Shown here piece after piece: positions 10,554 to 17,875 of a DNA stretch of 64,000 nt. This stretch comes from an uncultured Campylobacter sp. Its GTDB lineage: Bacteria > Campylobacterota > Campylobacteria > Campylobacterales > Campylobacteraceae. The stretch's first letter is position 1; each line of letters starts with the position of its first letter. The notes under the pieces are model-generated. The model was not told the DNA's origin. It did not search any database and saw only the letters and a list, made by a program, of their open reading frames with translations. The stretch spans positions 186,001 through 250,000 of the forward strand of contig NZ_CALUTC010000001.1 of the NCBI RefSeq assembly GCF_944323605.1, given 5' to 3'. The position numbers and the translations under genes were made by a program.

Positions 10554-10590
10554 GGGTGGAATTTTCCACCCCTTCCTTCCCCGCTTTTTA
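10554..10590 (+). terminator. rho-independent terminator after fusA
   Basis: A perfect 8 bp stem, GGGTGGAA/TTCCACCC (10554-10561 and 10564-10571), begins just after the fusA stop, with a pyrimidine tract and then CTTTTT downstream. It closes the rpsL-rpsG-fusA operon. Confidence 0.75.
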
Positions 10591-10596
10591 TTATTT

Positions 10597-10673
10597 GTCC
10601 TCGTAGCTCAGCAGGATAGAGCGCAAAATTCCTAATTTTGAGGTCGCAGGTTCGAATCCTGCCGGGGACACCA
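10597..10673 (+). tRNA. tRNA-Arg (anticodon CCU)
   Basis: A complete 77-base cloverleaf. The acceptor stem GTCCTCG pairs with CGGGGAC (one G-U), the D-arm contains AGCTCAGCAGGATAGAGC, the anticodon stem is CAAAA/TTTTG with loop TTCCTAA giving anticodon CCT, the T-arm contains GGTTCGAATCC, and CCA is encoded. The accessory island begins directly downstream. A tRNA 3' end is a common integration site, but I see no second copy of this 3' end within the window. Confidence 0.97.
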
Positions 10674-10695
10674 TAATATTATTTAAATTTATAAG

Positions 10696-10933
10696 AGCTA
10701 TGCGGTGCGTATTGCTAAAGAGAATGAGAAATTTGATGAGGTATTTGCTCGTTTAAAAAAAAGCTTACGGGCTAACAAAAAAGCGAATATGTCTCTCATA
10801 TTCTGCGTTTTACATTTGAAAATGGGTGGTTTTGTATGAGAGATTGGCTACTCTAAAAACAAGAGTGCCTTTTGATGATTTTGCTTTTACACAGAAAAAC
10901 CTAATTCCACTTGAGAATTTTTGCAATCACTAA
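10696..10933 (+). pseudogene. degenerate coding remnant of unknown gene
   Basis: Three consecutive open stretches in different frames read as one broken protein. The first is NEKFDEVFARLKKSLRANKK (from about 10696), then EYVSHILRFTFENGWF (10785-10832), then YERLATLKTRVPFDDFAF, ending ENFCNH and TAA at 10931-10933. The seams fall near 10785 and 10835. The composition is protein-like in each part, so I read it as a gene 3' end with two frameshifts. I do not recognise the family. It marks the left junction of the island next to the tRNA. Confidence 0.5.
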
Positions 10934-10949
10934 AAATAGCATTTTTTCT

Positions 10950-12500
10950 TTACACTCCTTCAAGCTCTGCGATGATAGCATCTATTTGCAAACGTAGCTT
11001 ACTTTGTCTTGCCACGATTTGCGTGATTTCTGCATTTAAAGCTTTTATATCTATCTTTTCCCTTGTATCCTCTGGCTCTATATAGCTTGATACGCTTAAA
11101 TTATACCCATTTGCCTCTATTTCCTCCATACTTACAGACCTTGCGATATGCTCTATGTCTTTTCGTTCTGTATAGATTTTTAGGATAGTATCACGGTTTT
11201 GTTCTGTAAGGACATTTTTCTTTGTAACTTTTTTGTATTCTTTACTTGCATCGATAAAAAACACCTTAGAATCTTGCTTGTTTTTCTTAAGCACCATTAT
11301 GCAAGTGGCAATGCCCGTGCCAAAGAAAAGATTATCAGGAAGAGCGATGATAGAATCTATAAAATTTTGCTTGATTAAGTATTCGCGGATTTTTTTCTCC
11401 GCACCCTCTCTATATAAAATTCCCGGAAAGATGACAATAGCCGCCGCTCCTTTGTTTGATAGCCACGCTAAGGAGTGCATAATAAAGGCAAAATCAGACT
11501 TAGACTTAGGAGCTAGCACACCAGCAGGAGAGTAGCGAGGGTCATTGATAAGCACAGTATTAGAATCGCCCTCCCATTTGGTGCTATATGGGGGATTGCT
11601 TACTATTACGTCAAATGGCTCATCATCATAATGATAAGGCTTTATAAGTGTATCATCGTGCGCTATGCTAAATTTTGTAAAATTCACATTATGCAAAAGC
11701 ATATTCATACGTGCTAGGTTGTAGCTTGTGATATTTATCTCTTGTCCAAAATAACCAAGTGCAGGTTCTTTATCTAAAATCTTTTTATATTGTAAAAGCA
11801 AAGAGCCAGAGCCACAAGCAGGGTCATAAACTTTGTTTGGTTCTTTTACCGTGTGCAAAGTAAGACGTGCTAAAATCTCACTCACTTCTTGCGGAGTAAA
11901 AAATTCTCCCCCGCTTTTGCCTGCACTACTTGCATACATACCCATCAAATACTCATAAGCATCACCAAAGGCATCGATTTTACTATCTGCATAATCAAAA
12001 TTTATCTCGCTAATGGCTTGCATTATTCTTGCTAGTTTTTTGTTTCTTTCTACCGTGCTTTTTCCAAGCTTATCGGATTTCAAATCCATATCATCAAAAA
12101 GCCCTTTAAAATTTTGCTGTGCTTTGTCTGTAGGTAAATCCTCGCTTGATTTTTGGATATTAGCAAAAACGGAATTTAAGTGCTCGTTAAGATTTTCCAG
12201 ATATTCATTTTTTTCAGCAGATTTTAAAACATTTTCAAAAAGCTCACTTGGCAGGATAAAAAAGCCTTTTGCTTTGGTGATTATAGCCTTGGCATTTTTC
12301 GCTATCTCATCATCTAAGCTTTCATAATTATCCTCTCCCATACTCTTCACATAGTTTTTGAGATTTTCGCATAAAAAGCGGTAAAACAAAAATCCCAAAA
12401 CATAACTCTTAAAATCCCAGCCATCTACGCTACCTCGTAATTCATTAGCGATTTTCCAAATGCCTTTGTGTAGTTCTGCTCTTTGTTTTGTGTTTATCAT
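10950..12500 (-). CDS. hsdM: type I restriction-modification methyltransferase subunit HsdM
   Basis: 516 residues. The N-terminal helical HsdM domain spans about 5-150. It is followed by the N6-adenine methyltransferase domain with motif I YDPACGSGSLL (225-235; SAM binding) and motif IV NPPY (302-305; catalysis), preceded by GEFFTPQEV. A C-terminal helical tail probably contacts HsdS. It transfers methyl groups to adenine at the site chosen by HsdS. It is last in the hsdR-hsdS-hsdM operon, 20 bases after the second hsdS half, with an AAAAGGA ribosome site. No repeat tract was seen in it. Confidence 0.96.
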   Translation of the reverse strand: MINTKQRAELHKGIWKIANELRGSVDGWDFKSYVLGFLFYRFLCENLKNYVKSMGEDNYESLDDEIAKNAKAIITKAKGFFILPSELFENVLKSAEKNEYLENLNEHLNSVFANIQKSSEDLPTDKAQQNFKGLFDDMDLKSDKLGKSTVERNKKLARIMQAISEINFDYADSKIDAFGDAYEYLMGMYASSAGKSGGEFFTPQEVSEILARLTLHTVKEPNKVYDPACGSGSLLLQYKKILDKEPALGYFGQEINITSYNLARMNMLLHNVNFTKFSIAHDDTLIKPYHYDDEPFDVIVSNPPYSTKWEGDSNTVLINDPRYSPAGVLAPKSKSDFAFIMHSLAWLSNKGAAAIVIFPGILYREGAEKKIREYLIKQNFIDSIIALPDNLFFGTGIATCIMVLKKNKQDSKVFFIDASKEYKKVTKKNVLTEQNRDTILKIYTERKDIEHIARSVSMEEIEANGYNLSVSSYIEPEDTREKIDIKALNAEITQIVARQSKLRLQIDAIIAELEGV

Positions 12501-12520
12501 TTTTTATCCTTTTTAAAATT

Positions 12521-13096
12521 CTAAAAGCTTAAAAGCTTTTCTCTGTAATACTCATATTGCTTTTTCCTCGCCTTTATCTCAGCAGGGAGTCCCTGGCTTA
12601 AGTCATTAGCTAAAGATTCAAATTTATCTAAAATACTTACGATTTTTTCTTGTATTTCTAGGGGCGGGAGGGGGATTTTAAATTGTTTAAACTTTTTCAT
12701 ATCCACAGAAGCAAAGCCTGATACATTGACATTATTCCTACACCACTCCCCTAAAATAAAGCAATAGTAATAAAAGTATTTCATATTGAGAATCTCACAA
12801 CAATTCACCTGCGGACTCAAGCAAGTGAATCGTTGATTCGCAAGCGAATCAACGATTATCAGTGCGTGTTCGCCAATAGTAGCAGTCGTAGAAATGATAA
12901 TAGAATTTGCAGGGAATAATTTGCCGCCTTTTACCGCCTCTGGTGTGATATGCTGGATAGAATCTGCTAAAATTCTGCCATTTGTCCGAATGTCGTCCAT
13001 TCTAAACCAAGGGATAGTGCCATTTTCCCAATATTCTTTTTTAGCCTTGCTTGGTGTGTATCCGTTCCTAATAATAAAAAGATCTCCCAAAGCCAT
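12521..13096 (-). CDS. hsdS: HsdS specificity subunit, C-terminal half (second TRD), out of frame
   Basis: 191 residues containing the second target recognition domain (from MALGDLFIIRNGYTPSKAKK) and the conserved helical repeat PLPPLEIQEKIVSILDKF ending in KKQYEYYREKLLSF. It is the distal part of one hsdS gene, displaced by a G10 tract at 13107-13116. ATG 13096 lies 10 bases after the tract and 4 bases after the TAG that ends the proximal half, so restart translation is possible. Deleting one G fuses both halves into about 404 residues, the normal HsdS size. Confidence 0.9.
   Translation of the reverse strand: MALGDLFIIRNGYTPSKAKKEYWENGTIPWFRMDDIRTNGRILADSIQHITPEAVKGGKLFPANSIIISTTATIGEHALIIVDSLANQRFTCLSPQVNCCEILNMKYFYYYCFILGEWCRNNVNVSGFASVDMKKFKQFKIPLPPLEIQEKIVSILDKFESLANDLSQGLPAEIKARKKQYEYYREKLLSF
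12829..12856. repeat. perfect 12 bp inverted repeat inside hsdS distal half
   Basis: ATCGTTGATTCG (12829-12840) is followed by CAAG and the exact reverse complement CGAATCAACGAT (12845-12856). It lies within the coding sequence of the second TRD, where it encodes IVDSLANQR. It could form a hairpin in DNA or mRNA. No matching copy was noticed elsewhere. Confidence 0.7.
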
Positions 13097-13100
13097 ATAA

Positions 13101-13736
13101 CTAATGCCCCCCCCCCGTGATAGAATCTAGGTAATCAAAGCTTAGTAATTTTTCTCTATAATAGGCGTATTGCTTCTTTCTAGCTTCTAGCTCTGCTTCT
13201 AGCTCTGTAAAGGTATCGAGAATAGTTACTATTTTCTCTTGCACTATTAGAGGCGGAATTGGGATTTGGAATTTTTTAAATTCTTCTACTGTAATTGTTT
13301 TAATGATTCCGCCTCTTGCCTTTTTCTTTTCTTCATCAAATTTCATAAAAAGCACATAAGCAAAAAATTTAATATTTATTGGTATTTTATAACTTTGAAA
13401 AATAGCCAAAGTTCTATCTACATAAGAATCATATTGCGTAATTGCAACACGACCGATTGAGCCTTGTAATGTAACAATAACCGTATTTTTAGGAACAAAA
13501 ACGCTTTTTAATTGTGCTATTTTTGAAATAGTTTGTTTTGTAGTTTCGGTAAGTTTCATATTATCGCCCACATCAGCCACTTGCACGAATGGGGCAGAAT
13601 CTTCACCGCCATACCATTCAGTTTTGGTGTAGGGTTGTGGAAAAGAACCACGCCTAAAGTTTGCAACTTCCCCCAATGCTTTATACTCCACCCCATTAGG
13701 ACAATGCGTTTTTAGTAATTCTTCTATGCTATTCAT
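13101..13736 (-). CDS. hsdS: HsdS specificity subunit, N-terminal half (first TRD), truncated by phase switch
   Basis: 211 residues: the first target recognition domain (from YKALGEVANFRRGSFPQP) and the first central conserved repeat PIPPLIVQEKIVTILDTF ending in KKQYAYYREKLLSFDYL, then GGGH and a stop created by the G10 tract. The half contains one TRD plus one conserved spacer, the arrangement known to dimerise and give a palindromic target in truncated HsdS proteins such as NgoAV. Its ATG overlaps the hsdR stop by four bases. As read, the full two-TRD subunit is off. Confidence 0.92.
   Translation of the reverse strand: MNSIEELLKTHCPNGVEYKALGEVANFRRGSFPQPYTKTEWYGGEDSAPFVQVADVGDNMKLTETTKQTISKIAQLKSVFVPKNTVIVTLQGSIGRVAITQYDSYVDRTLAIFQSYKIPINIKFFAYVLFMKFDEEKKKARGGIIKTITVEEFKKFQIPIPPLIVQEKIVTILDTFTELEAELEARKKQYAYYREKLLSFDYLDSITGGGH
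13107..13116 (-). repeat. phase-variable poly-G tract (G10) inside hsdS
   Basis: Ten consecutive C on the plus strand, G on the coding strand. In the current state the proximal half reads ACG-GGG-GGG-GGG-CAT-TAG and stops. With nine (or twelve) G the frame continues through ATT-AGT-TAT into ATG of the distal half. Homopolymeric G tracts of this length are the standard slipped-strand switches of Campylobacter. Confidence 0.92.
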
Positions 13737-16700
13737 TTAGTTTCCTCCACTAAAATATAGGCAAATTCTTTGAATCTATCAAAAAATTCTCGCATTTGTG
13801 CGATAACATTTTTGCGTTTAGCTTCATTTTCTTCTTTTTGCTTACCTCCTGCAAAAATCGACATCTTAGGCAAAACCTCGCTAATCTCTACGCCAAGCTC
13901 TTGAAATTCGCCTATTTTGATAGCGTTGTATAAAAAGTCTTTAGCTTTTTCTTTTTGTAAGTTTTCAGATTCTATAAGTTTTTGTAAGTGTTCTTTGTAT
14001 TTGTCTTTTATAAAGCTTTTAAAGAGTGAATCAAAATCCTCACTCTTGCTACCTGATAAAAGCTCTAAAAACTCCCGTAATAATTCTTTTTTGTTTCTCA
14101 AACTAGGACTTGATTCAAGGCTTTTTAGAATCTCTTGCTTTATCTTACTGTCTTGTTTGTTGCTGTATGTTTGCAAGAGAAACATTATATACTCGACATT
14201 GACTTCTACTTGCTTTATAAGCTCTATTTCAAAAACTATGTCATCATCAATTCGTGTGGGGGTTGCTTTAGCAGGGCGAATCCTCTCCCAAATATCTACA
14301 TAATGGCTTTGATAGTCTTGCTTGTCTGCGTGGGTAAGTGTGGAAATTTGGCTAAATTCATCAAATACGCGCAAAATATTTTCTAACTTTAAGATACGGT
14401 TAAAAAGCTTTATAAAGTCTTTTTCCTCTGTATCTGTGCTAAGTGGAAAACTTGAAAGGGAAAAATTTTCTTTAAGCTCTTTTGTAAGCTCTTTATAACC
14501 TTTGTGGTAGGTTTGATTTTCATCAGTGTAGCCCTCTAAATAGTCTTTAAAACTTCTAAGCAAAGCTATGCTTTGAGTTTTTTTATCGCCATAGAGTTTT
14601 AGGCTGTCATTAGTGGCTTGTTCTAGGTTTCTAAAGCATACGACATTGCCAAAATTTTTGACTTCATTGTAGATTCTATTTGTCCGTGAAAAAGCTTGCA
14701 TAAGGGAGTGGTATTTGAGATTTTTATCTACCCATAGAGTATTTAAGGTTTTAGCATCAAAGCCTGTGAGAAACATATTTACAACTATTAAAATATCTAA
14801 CTCTTTATCCTTAAGTCTTTTTGAAATATCTTTATAGTAGTTTTCAAATACTGATGTATCAAAGCTCGTGCCAAAGATAGCATTATAATCTTTTATGGCA
14901 GATTCTAAAAATTCTTTAGAGCTTTTTGTATCTGCACCAGAATCTAACTCATCTAAATTTTCATTAGCTATATAGCTGTAAATAATGCCTATTTTTAGCC
15001 TTTCTTGTTTAGGTTTATGCTCTTGTTGCTTTTTAAATTCTGCATAATAGGCTTTTGCTGCTTCTACTTCTTGTGTGGCAAAGATAGAATTAAATCCTTT
15101 TAATCTTTTTTCTTCTAAAGAATAGTGTTTATTACGCAAGGTTTTAGAATCAAAATGCGTAAGTATGTATTCTACGATGGTAGCTATACGCTCTGGATTA
15201 TTTAGGGCGGATTTTGTATCTATGCTATTTACTTGCTCTTTTGATTCTAGTTCTTGGATTTCTTTTTCTTTTATGGTGTTTATGTATTCCACTCTAAAAG
15301 GTAGGACATTTTCATCTTTGATTGCATTGACTATGGTATAAGTGTGCAAACAGATTCCAAAAGTTGTTTCGGTCGTTTGGACTAAAGCTTTTTGTGTTTC
15401 ATTGCCTAATGTATCTTTATCTTTTATGGTGCTGTATTTGCCACTTGGGGCATTTTCTTTCATTATGGGTGTGCCACTAAAGCCAAAAAGATAGTATTTT
15501 TTAAAAGCCTTTGTGATAAGGCGGTGCATATCTCCAAACTGACTTCTATGGCATTCATCAAAGATAATCACTACTTCCTCATCAAAAATACTGTGCTTTT
15601 TGTATTTATTTACAAAGATTGAAAGTTTTTGAATGGTGGTTATGATGATTTTACTTTGTGAATTTTCTAGTGCTTTTTGAAGTTCGTTTGTATTTTTTGT
15701 GCTATTTGCTGCACCTTTTTGAAATTTGTCGTATTCTTTCATCGTTTGATAATCTAGGTCTTTTCTATCTACGACAAAAAGCACTTTTTTGATAAATGGT
15801 AATTCACAAGCAAGTTGTGCGGTTTTAAAGCTTGTAAGTGTTTTGCCGCTTCCTGTGGAATGCCAGATGTAGCCACCAGATTCTTTACTGCCATAAAGCT
15901 TGTGATTATGTGCTATAGTGATTTTTTCTAAAATTCTCTCACTTGCTGCGATTTGATAAGGTCGCATAATAAGCAAAATATCATCAGTATTAAACACGCA
16001 AAAACGCGTCAAAATAGCTAAAAGCGTGCGTTTGCTAAAAAATGTTTTGGTAAAATCCTCTAAATCTAAAATGATGTTGTTTTTACTATCAGACCAAAAC
16101 ATAGTAAAGCTAAAACTTGCATTTTGCTTACTTTTGGATTTATCTTGGCTGTATTGTGTGGAATTGCTATAATATTTTGTTTGAGTGCCATTACTGATAA
16201 CAAAAATTTGCACATATTCAAACAAGGCATCACCTTTGCTAAAGCTCTCTCTTGCGTATCGTTTGATTTGATTAAATGCTTCTTTGAGTTGCACGCCTCG
16301 CTTTTTTAATTCAATATGCACTAAAGGCAGACCATTTACAAGTATGCTTACATCATAGCGATTTTTATAGCTTCCTTCGTCGTTGTGAAATTGGTTTATT
16401 ATTTGTAAGTGATTATTATGAAGATTGTGCGTATCAAGCAATTTGATATTTTTCTCGCTGCCATCATCTCGCTCTAAAAGCTCGGTATGTCCTTTTTCTT
16501 GTATCATTTTTGTTTTTTGTTTAAAGTCTTTTTGTGTATTTGCTAAAGAAGTTTTATAAAATCTTTCCCATTCTTTATTGCTAAAAGTTACATTGTTAAG
16601 CCTTTCTAACTGGGTTTTTAGATTTTCTTTAAGGCTTGGATAGTCTTTGATGTGTGAGGCGTATTCATAGCCTTGAAGTTGCAAGTCTTGTATAAAAGCT

Positions 16701-16816
16701 TTTTCTAAAGCCTCTTCACTTTGATAGCCTCTATCTTTGCTTCTTTTGGCTTCATAGTGGGCTACTACGGTGCTAAAATCATTTTGACTGATGAGGTTTT
16801 GATGTGTTTCTTGCAT
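13733..16816 (-). CDS. hsdR: type I restriction endonuclease subunit HsdR
   Basis: 1027 residues, full length. The N-terminal nuclease domain carries YDVSILVNGLPLVHIELKKRG near 160-180 (PD-(D/E)XK type, with the catalytic EXK in IELKK). The SF2 motor follows: Walker A GYIWHSTGSGKTL near 315, DECH in IIFDECHRS near 420, SGTPIM near 448 and motif VI region QAFSRTNRIYN near 725. The subunit translocates DNA and cuts it at a distance from the HsdS site. The reading frame is intact. First gene of the operon, with an AAGG ribosome site. Confidence 0.96.
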   Translation of the reverse strand: MQETHQNLISQNDFSTVVAHYEAKRSKDRGYQSEEALEKAFIQDLQLQGYEYASHIKDYPSLKENLKTQLERLNNVTFSNKEWERFYKTSLANTQKDFKQKTKMIQEKGHTELLERDDGSEKNIKLLDTHNLHNNHLQIINQFHNDEGSYKNRYDVSILVNGLPLVHIELKKRGVQLKEAFNQIKRYARESFSKGDALFEYVQIFVISNGTQTKYYSNSTQYSQDKSKSKQNASFSFTMFWSDSKNNIILDLEDFTKTFFSKRTLLAILTRFCVFNTDDILLIMRPYQIAASERILEKITIAHNHKLYGSKESGGYIWHSTGSGKTLTSFKTAQLACELPFIKKVLFVVDRKDLDYQTMKEYDKFQKGAANSTKNTNELQKALENSQSKIIITTIQKLSIFVNKYKKHSIFDEEVVIIFDECHRSQFGDMHRLITKAFKKYYLFGFSGTPIMKENAPSGKYSTIKDKDTLGNETQKALVQTTETTFGICLHTYTIVNAIKDENVLPFRVEYINTIKEKEIQELESKEQVNSIDTKSALNNPERIATIVEYILTHFDSKTLRNKHYSLEEKRLKGFNSIFATQEVEAAKAYYAEFKKQQEHKPKQERLKIGIIYSYIANENLDELDSGADTKSSKEFLESAIKDYNAIFGTSFDTSVFENYYKDISKRLKDKELDILIVVNMFLTGFDAKTLNTLWVDKNLKYHSLMQAFSRTNRIYNEVKNFGNVVCFRNLEQATNDSLKLYGDKKTQSIALLRSFKDYLEGYTDENQTYHKGYKELTKELKENFSLSSFPLSTDTEEKDFIKLFNRILKLENILRVFDEFSQISTLTHADKQDYQSHYVDIWERIRPAKATPTRIDDDIVFEIELIKQVEVNVEYIMFLLQTYSNKQDSKIKQEILKSLESSPSLRNKKELLREFLELLSGSKSEDFDSLFKSFIKDKYKEHLQKLIESENLQKEKAKDFLYNAIKIGEFQELGVEISEVLPKMSIFAGGKQKEENEAKRKNVIAQMREFFDRFKEFAYILVEETK

Positions 16817-16857
16817 TATTTTGCCTTATTATTTTTTTTATTGAATTATATCTTAAA

Positions 16858-16935
16858 TTTTCACTCCCATTCTATCGTGCCCGGTGGTTTTGAGGTAATG
16901 TCATAAACTACGCGATTTATCCCCTCTACCTCGTT
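16858..16935 (-). pseudogene. guaA 3'-end remnant / left direct repeat
   Basis: On the minus strand the frame ends [20 protein letters not shown], then GTIEWE and TGA, identical in protein sequence to the end of the guaA synthetase half at 22.2 kb. The DNA of the two copies differs at about 14 of 78 bases by eye, so this is a diverged copy, not a recent duplication. Upstream the frame stays open for some 30 codons (ending NGYGEFFII), but similarity to GuaA is doubtful there. With the copy at 22217-22294 it flanks the TdeIII/IIG module in direct orientation. Confidence 0.85.
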
Positions 16936-17045
16936 TATGATTATAATAAAAAACTCACCATATCCATTAGAAAGTTTAGAGATACTATAGCAAGCATAAT
17001 CAAAATATTTTTCATTTATTTTACTCAAATTTTTATTCTTAATTT

Positions 17046-17829
17046 TTAATAAGACAATCTAAACTTCTTAAAATACTCATCAATCTCGCCCCTCATTTCA
17101 CAGCCTACTTCTTCAAAGGCTTCAAGCAAGACTTCATAGCTGGAATTTCCACCTAAAAAATTCCAGAATTCACTTGCTACTTTGAGTTCAGAATCTAAAT
17201 CCAGCATCCCTGCCATAGTCCATCTCTCATATGGTTTTGGCTCGTAAGGATTGTAGGGGATAGCTATAAGGCTATGAATATTAAGCTTTGGCTCATTGTA
17301 AGCAAGGCTTGCCACCCAAGTTAAAAGTGTGCGTTTGAATTCTTTAAAGCCGCCTTTGTTTGGCTTGGCAGTTTTTATGTCTATGAGATAGACCTCATCG
17401 TCCTTTTGTAAAAATAAATCTATTTTTGTGGGCTTAATCTTGCTTATTTCACCATTTCTTGCTACTTGTAAAATCCTTTGTATTTCTAAATCTTTGCAAG
17501 GCTTAGAATCTGCTCTTTCTAAAGAATCCATAATGTCTTGTATCACCCTTTGAGCCTCTTTTGTGATGATGTTTCCTGCTTCAACCTGCCTTTTTACCAC
17601 ATCAAAATGTTGCAGTGCTAAAATCTATGCCACAGGCTCAAAAATGCTCGTGCCAAAATTTGTATTAAGACTTTGAATAAAGCTATAAAGTGCCATTCTA
17701 TCCTTACCTAAAAGCCTTGTATGAAATGGCATAAAAGAACTTTCAGGTTTATAGTTTGCAAATTTTTGCCTCAAAGCATTTCTTAGTTTTTCTTTGATTT
17801 TTTCTTGGCTGTGTGCTAATTGTATTGCT
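17046..17829 (-). pseudogene. TdeIII-family type II restriction endonuclease, interrupted
   Basis: The C-terminal 184 codons (from GTG 17600) are open and include a PD-(D/E)XK-like core, KIDLFLQKDD then LIDIKTAKPNKG. The same frame continues upstream past an in-frame TAG at 17625-17627 into SQEKIKEKLRNALRQKF and FHTRLLGKDRMALYSFIQSL, the N-terminal part of TdeIII-like enzymes. No ATG lies at the expected start; the frame is open only from about 17838. TdeIII-type enzymes are known to recognise GGNCC. The nonsense codon should abolish activity unless the two parts complement. Confidence 0.8.
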
Positions 17830-17842
17830 AGATAAAGAAAAA

Positions 17843-17875
17843 ATAAAAGTGCCTAGATTAGCACTTTTATTTTAG
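17843..17875 (-). terminator. terminator downstream of the type IIG-like gene
   Basis: Stem AAAAGTGC/GCACTTTT (17845-17852 and 17861-17868) with an 8-base loop, starting at the gene's stop codon, followed on the minus strand by TATTTTTT. The run of T after the stem supports termination of minus-strand transcripts and would insulate the broken TdeIII gene behind it. Confidence 0.75.

Noticed and set aside
10597-10673. tRNA-Arg 3' end duplicated as attachment site
   Set aside because: No second copy of the T-arm or CCA end was seen at the right border near 26.1 kb or inside the island, so tRNA integration is not shown.
16858-17045. A separate small protein gene continuing from the guaA remnant
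   Set aside because: The frame is open for some 30 codons upstream but has no ribosome site or recognisable start, and only the last 26 codons have clear similarity.
17046-17600. An intact TdeIII-type nuclease started at GTG 17600
   Set aside because: It would lack the N-terminal part whose coding sequence is plainly visible upstream in the same frame beyond a TAG.
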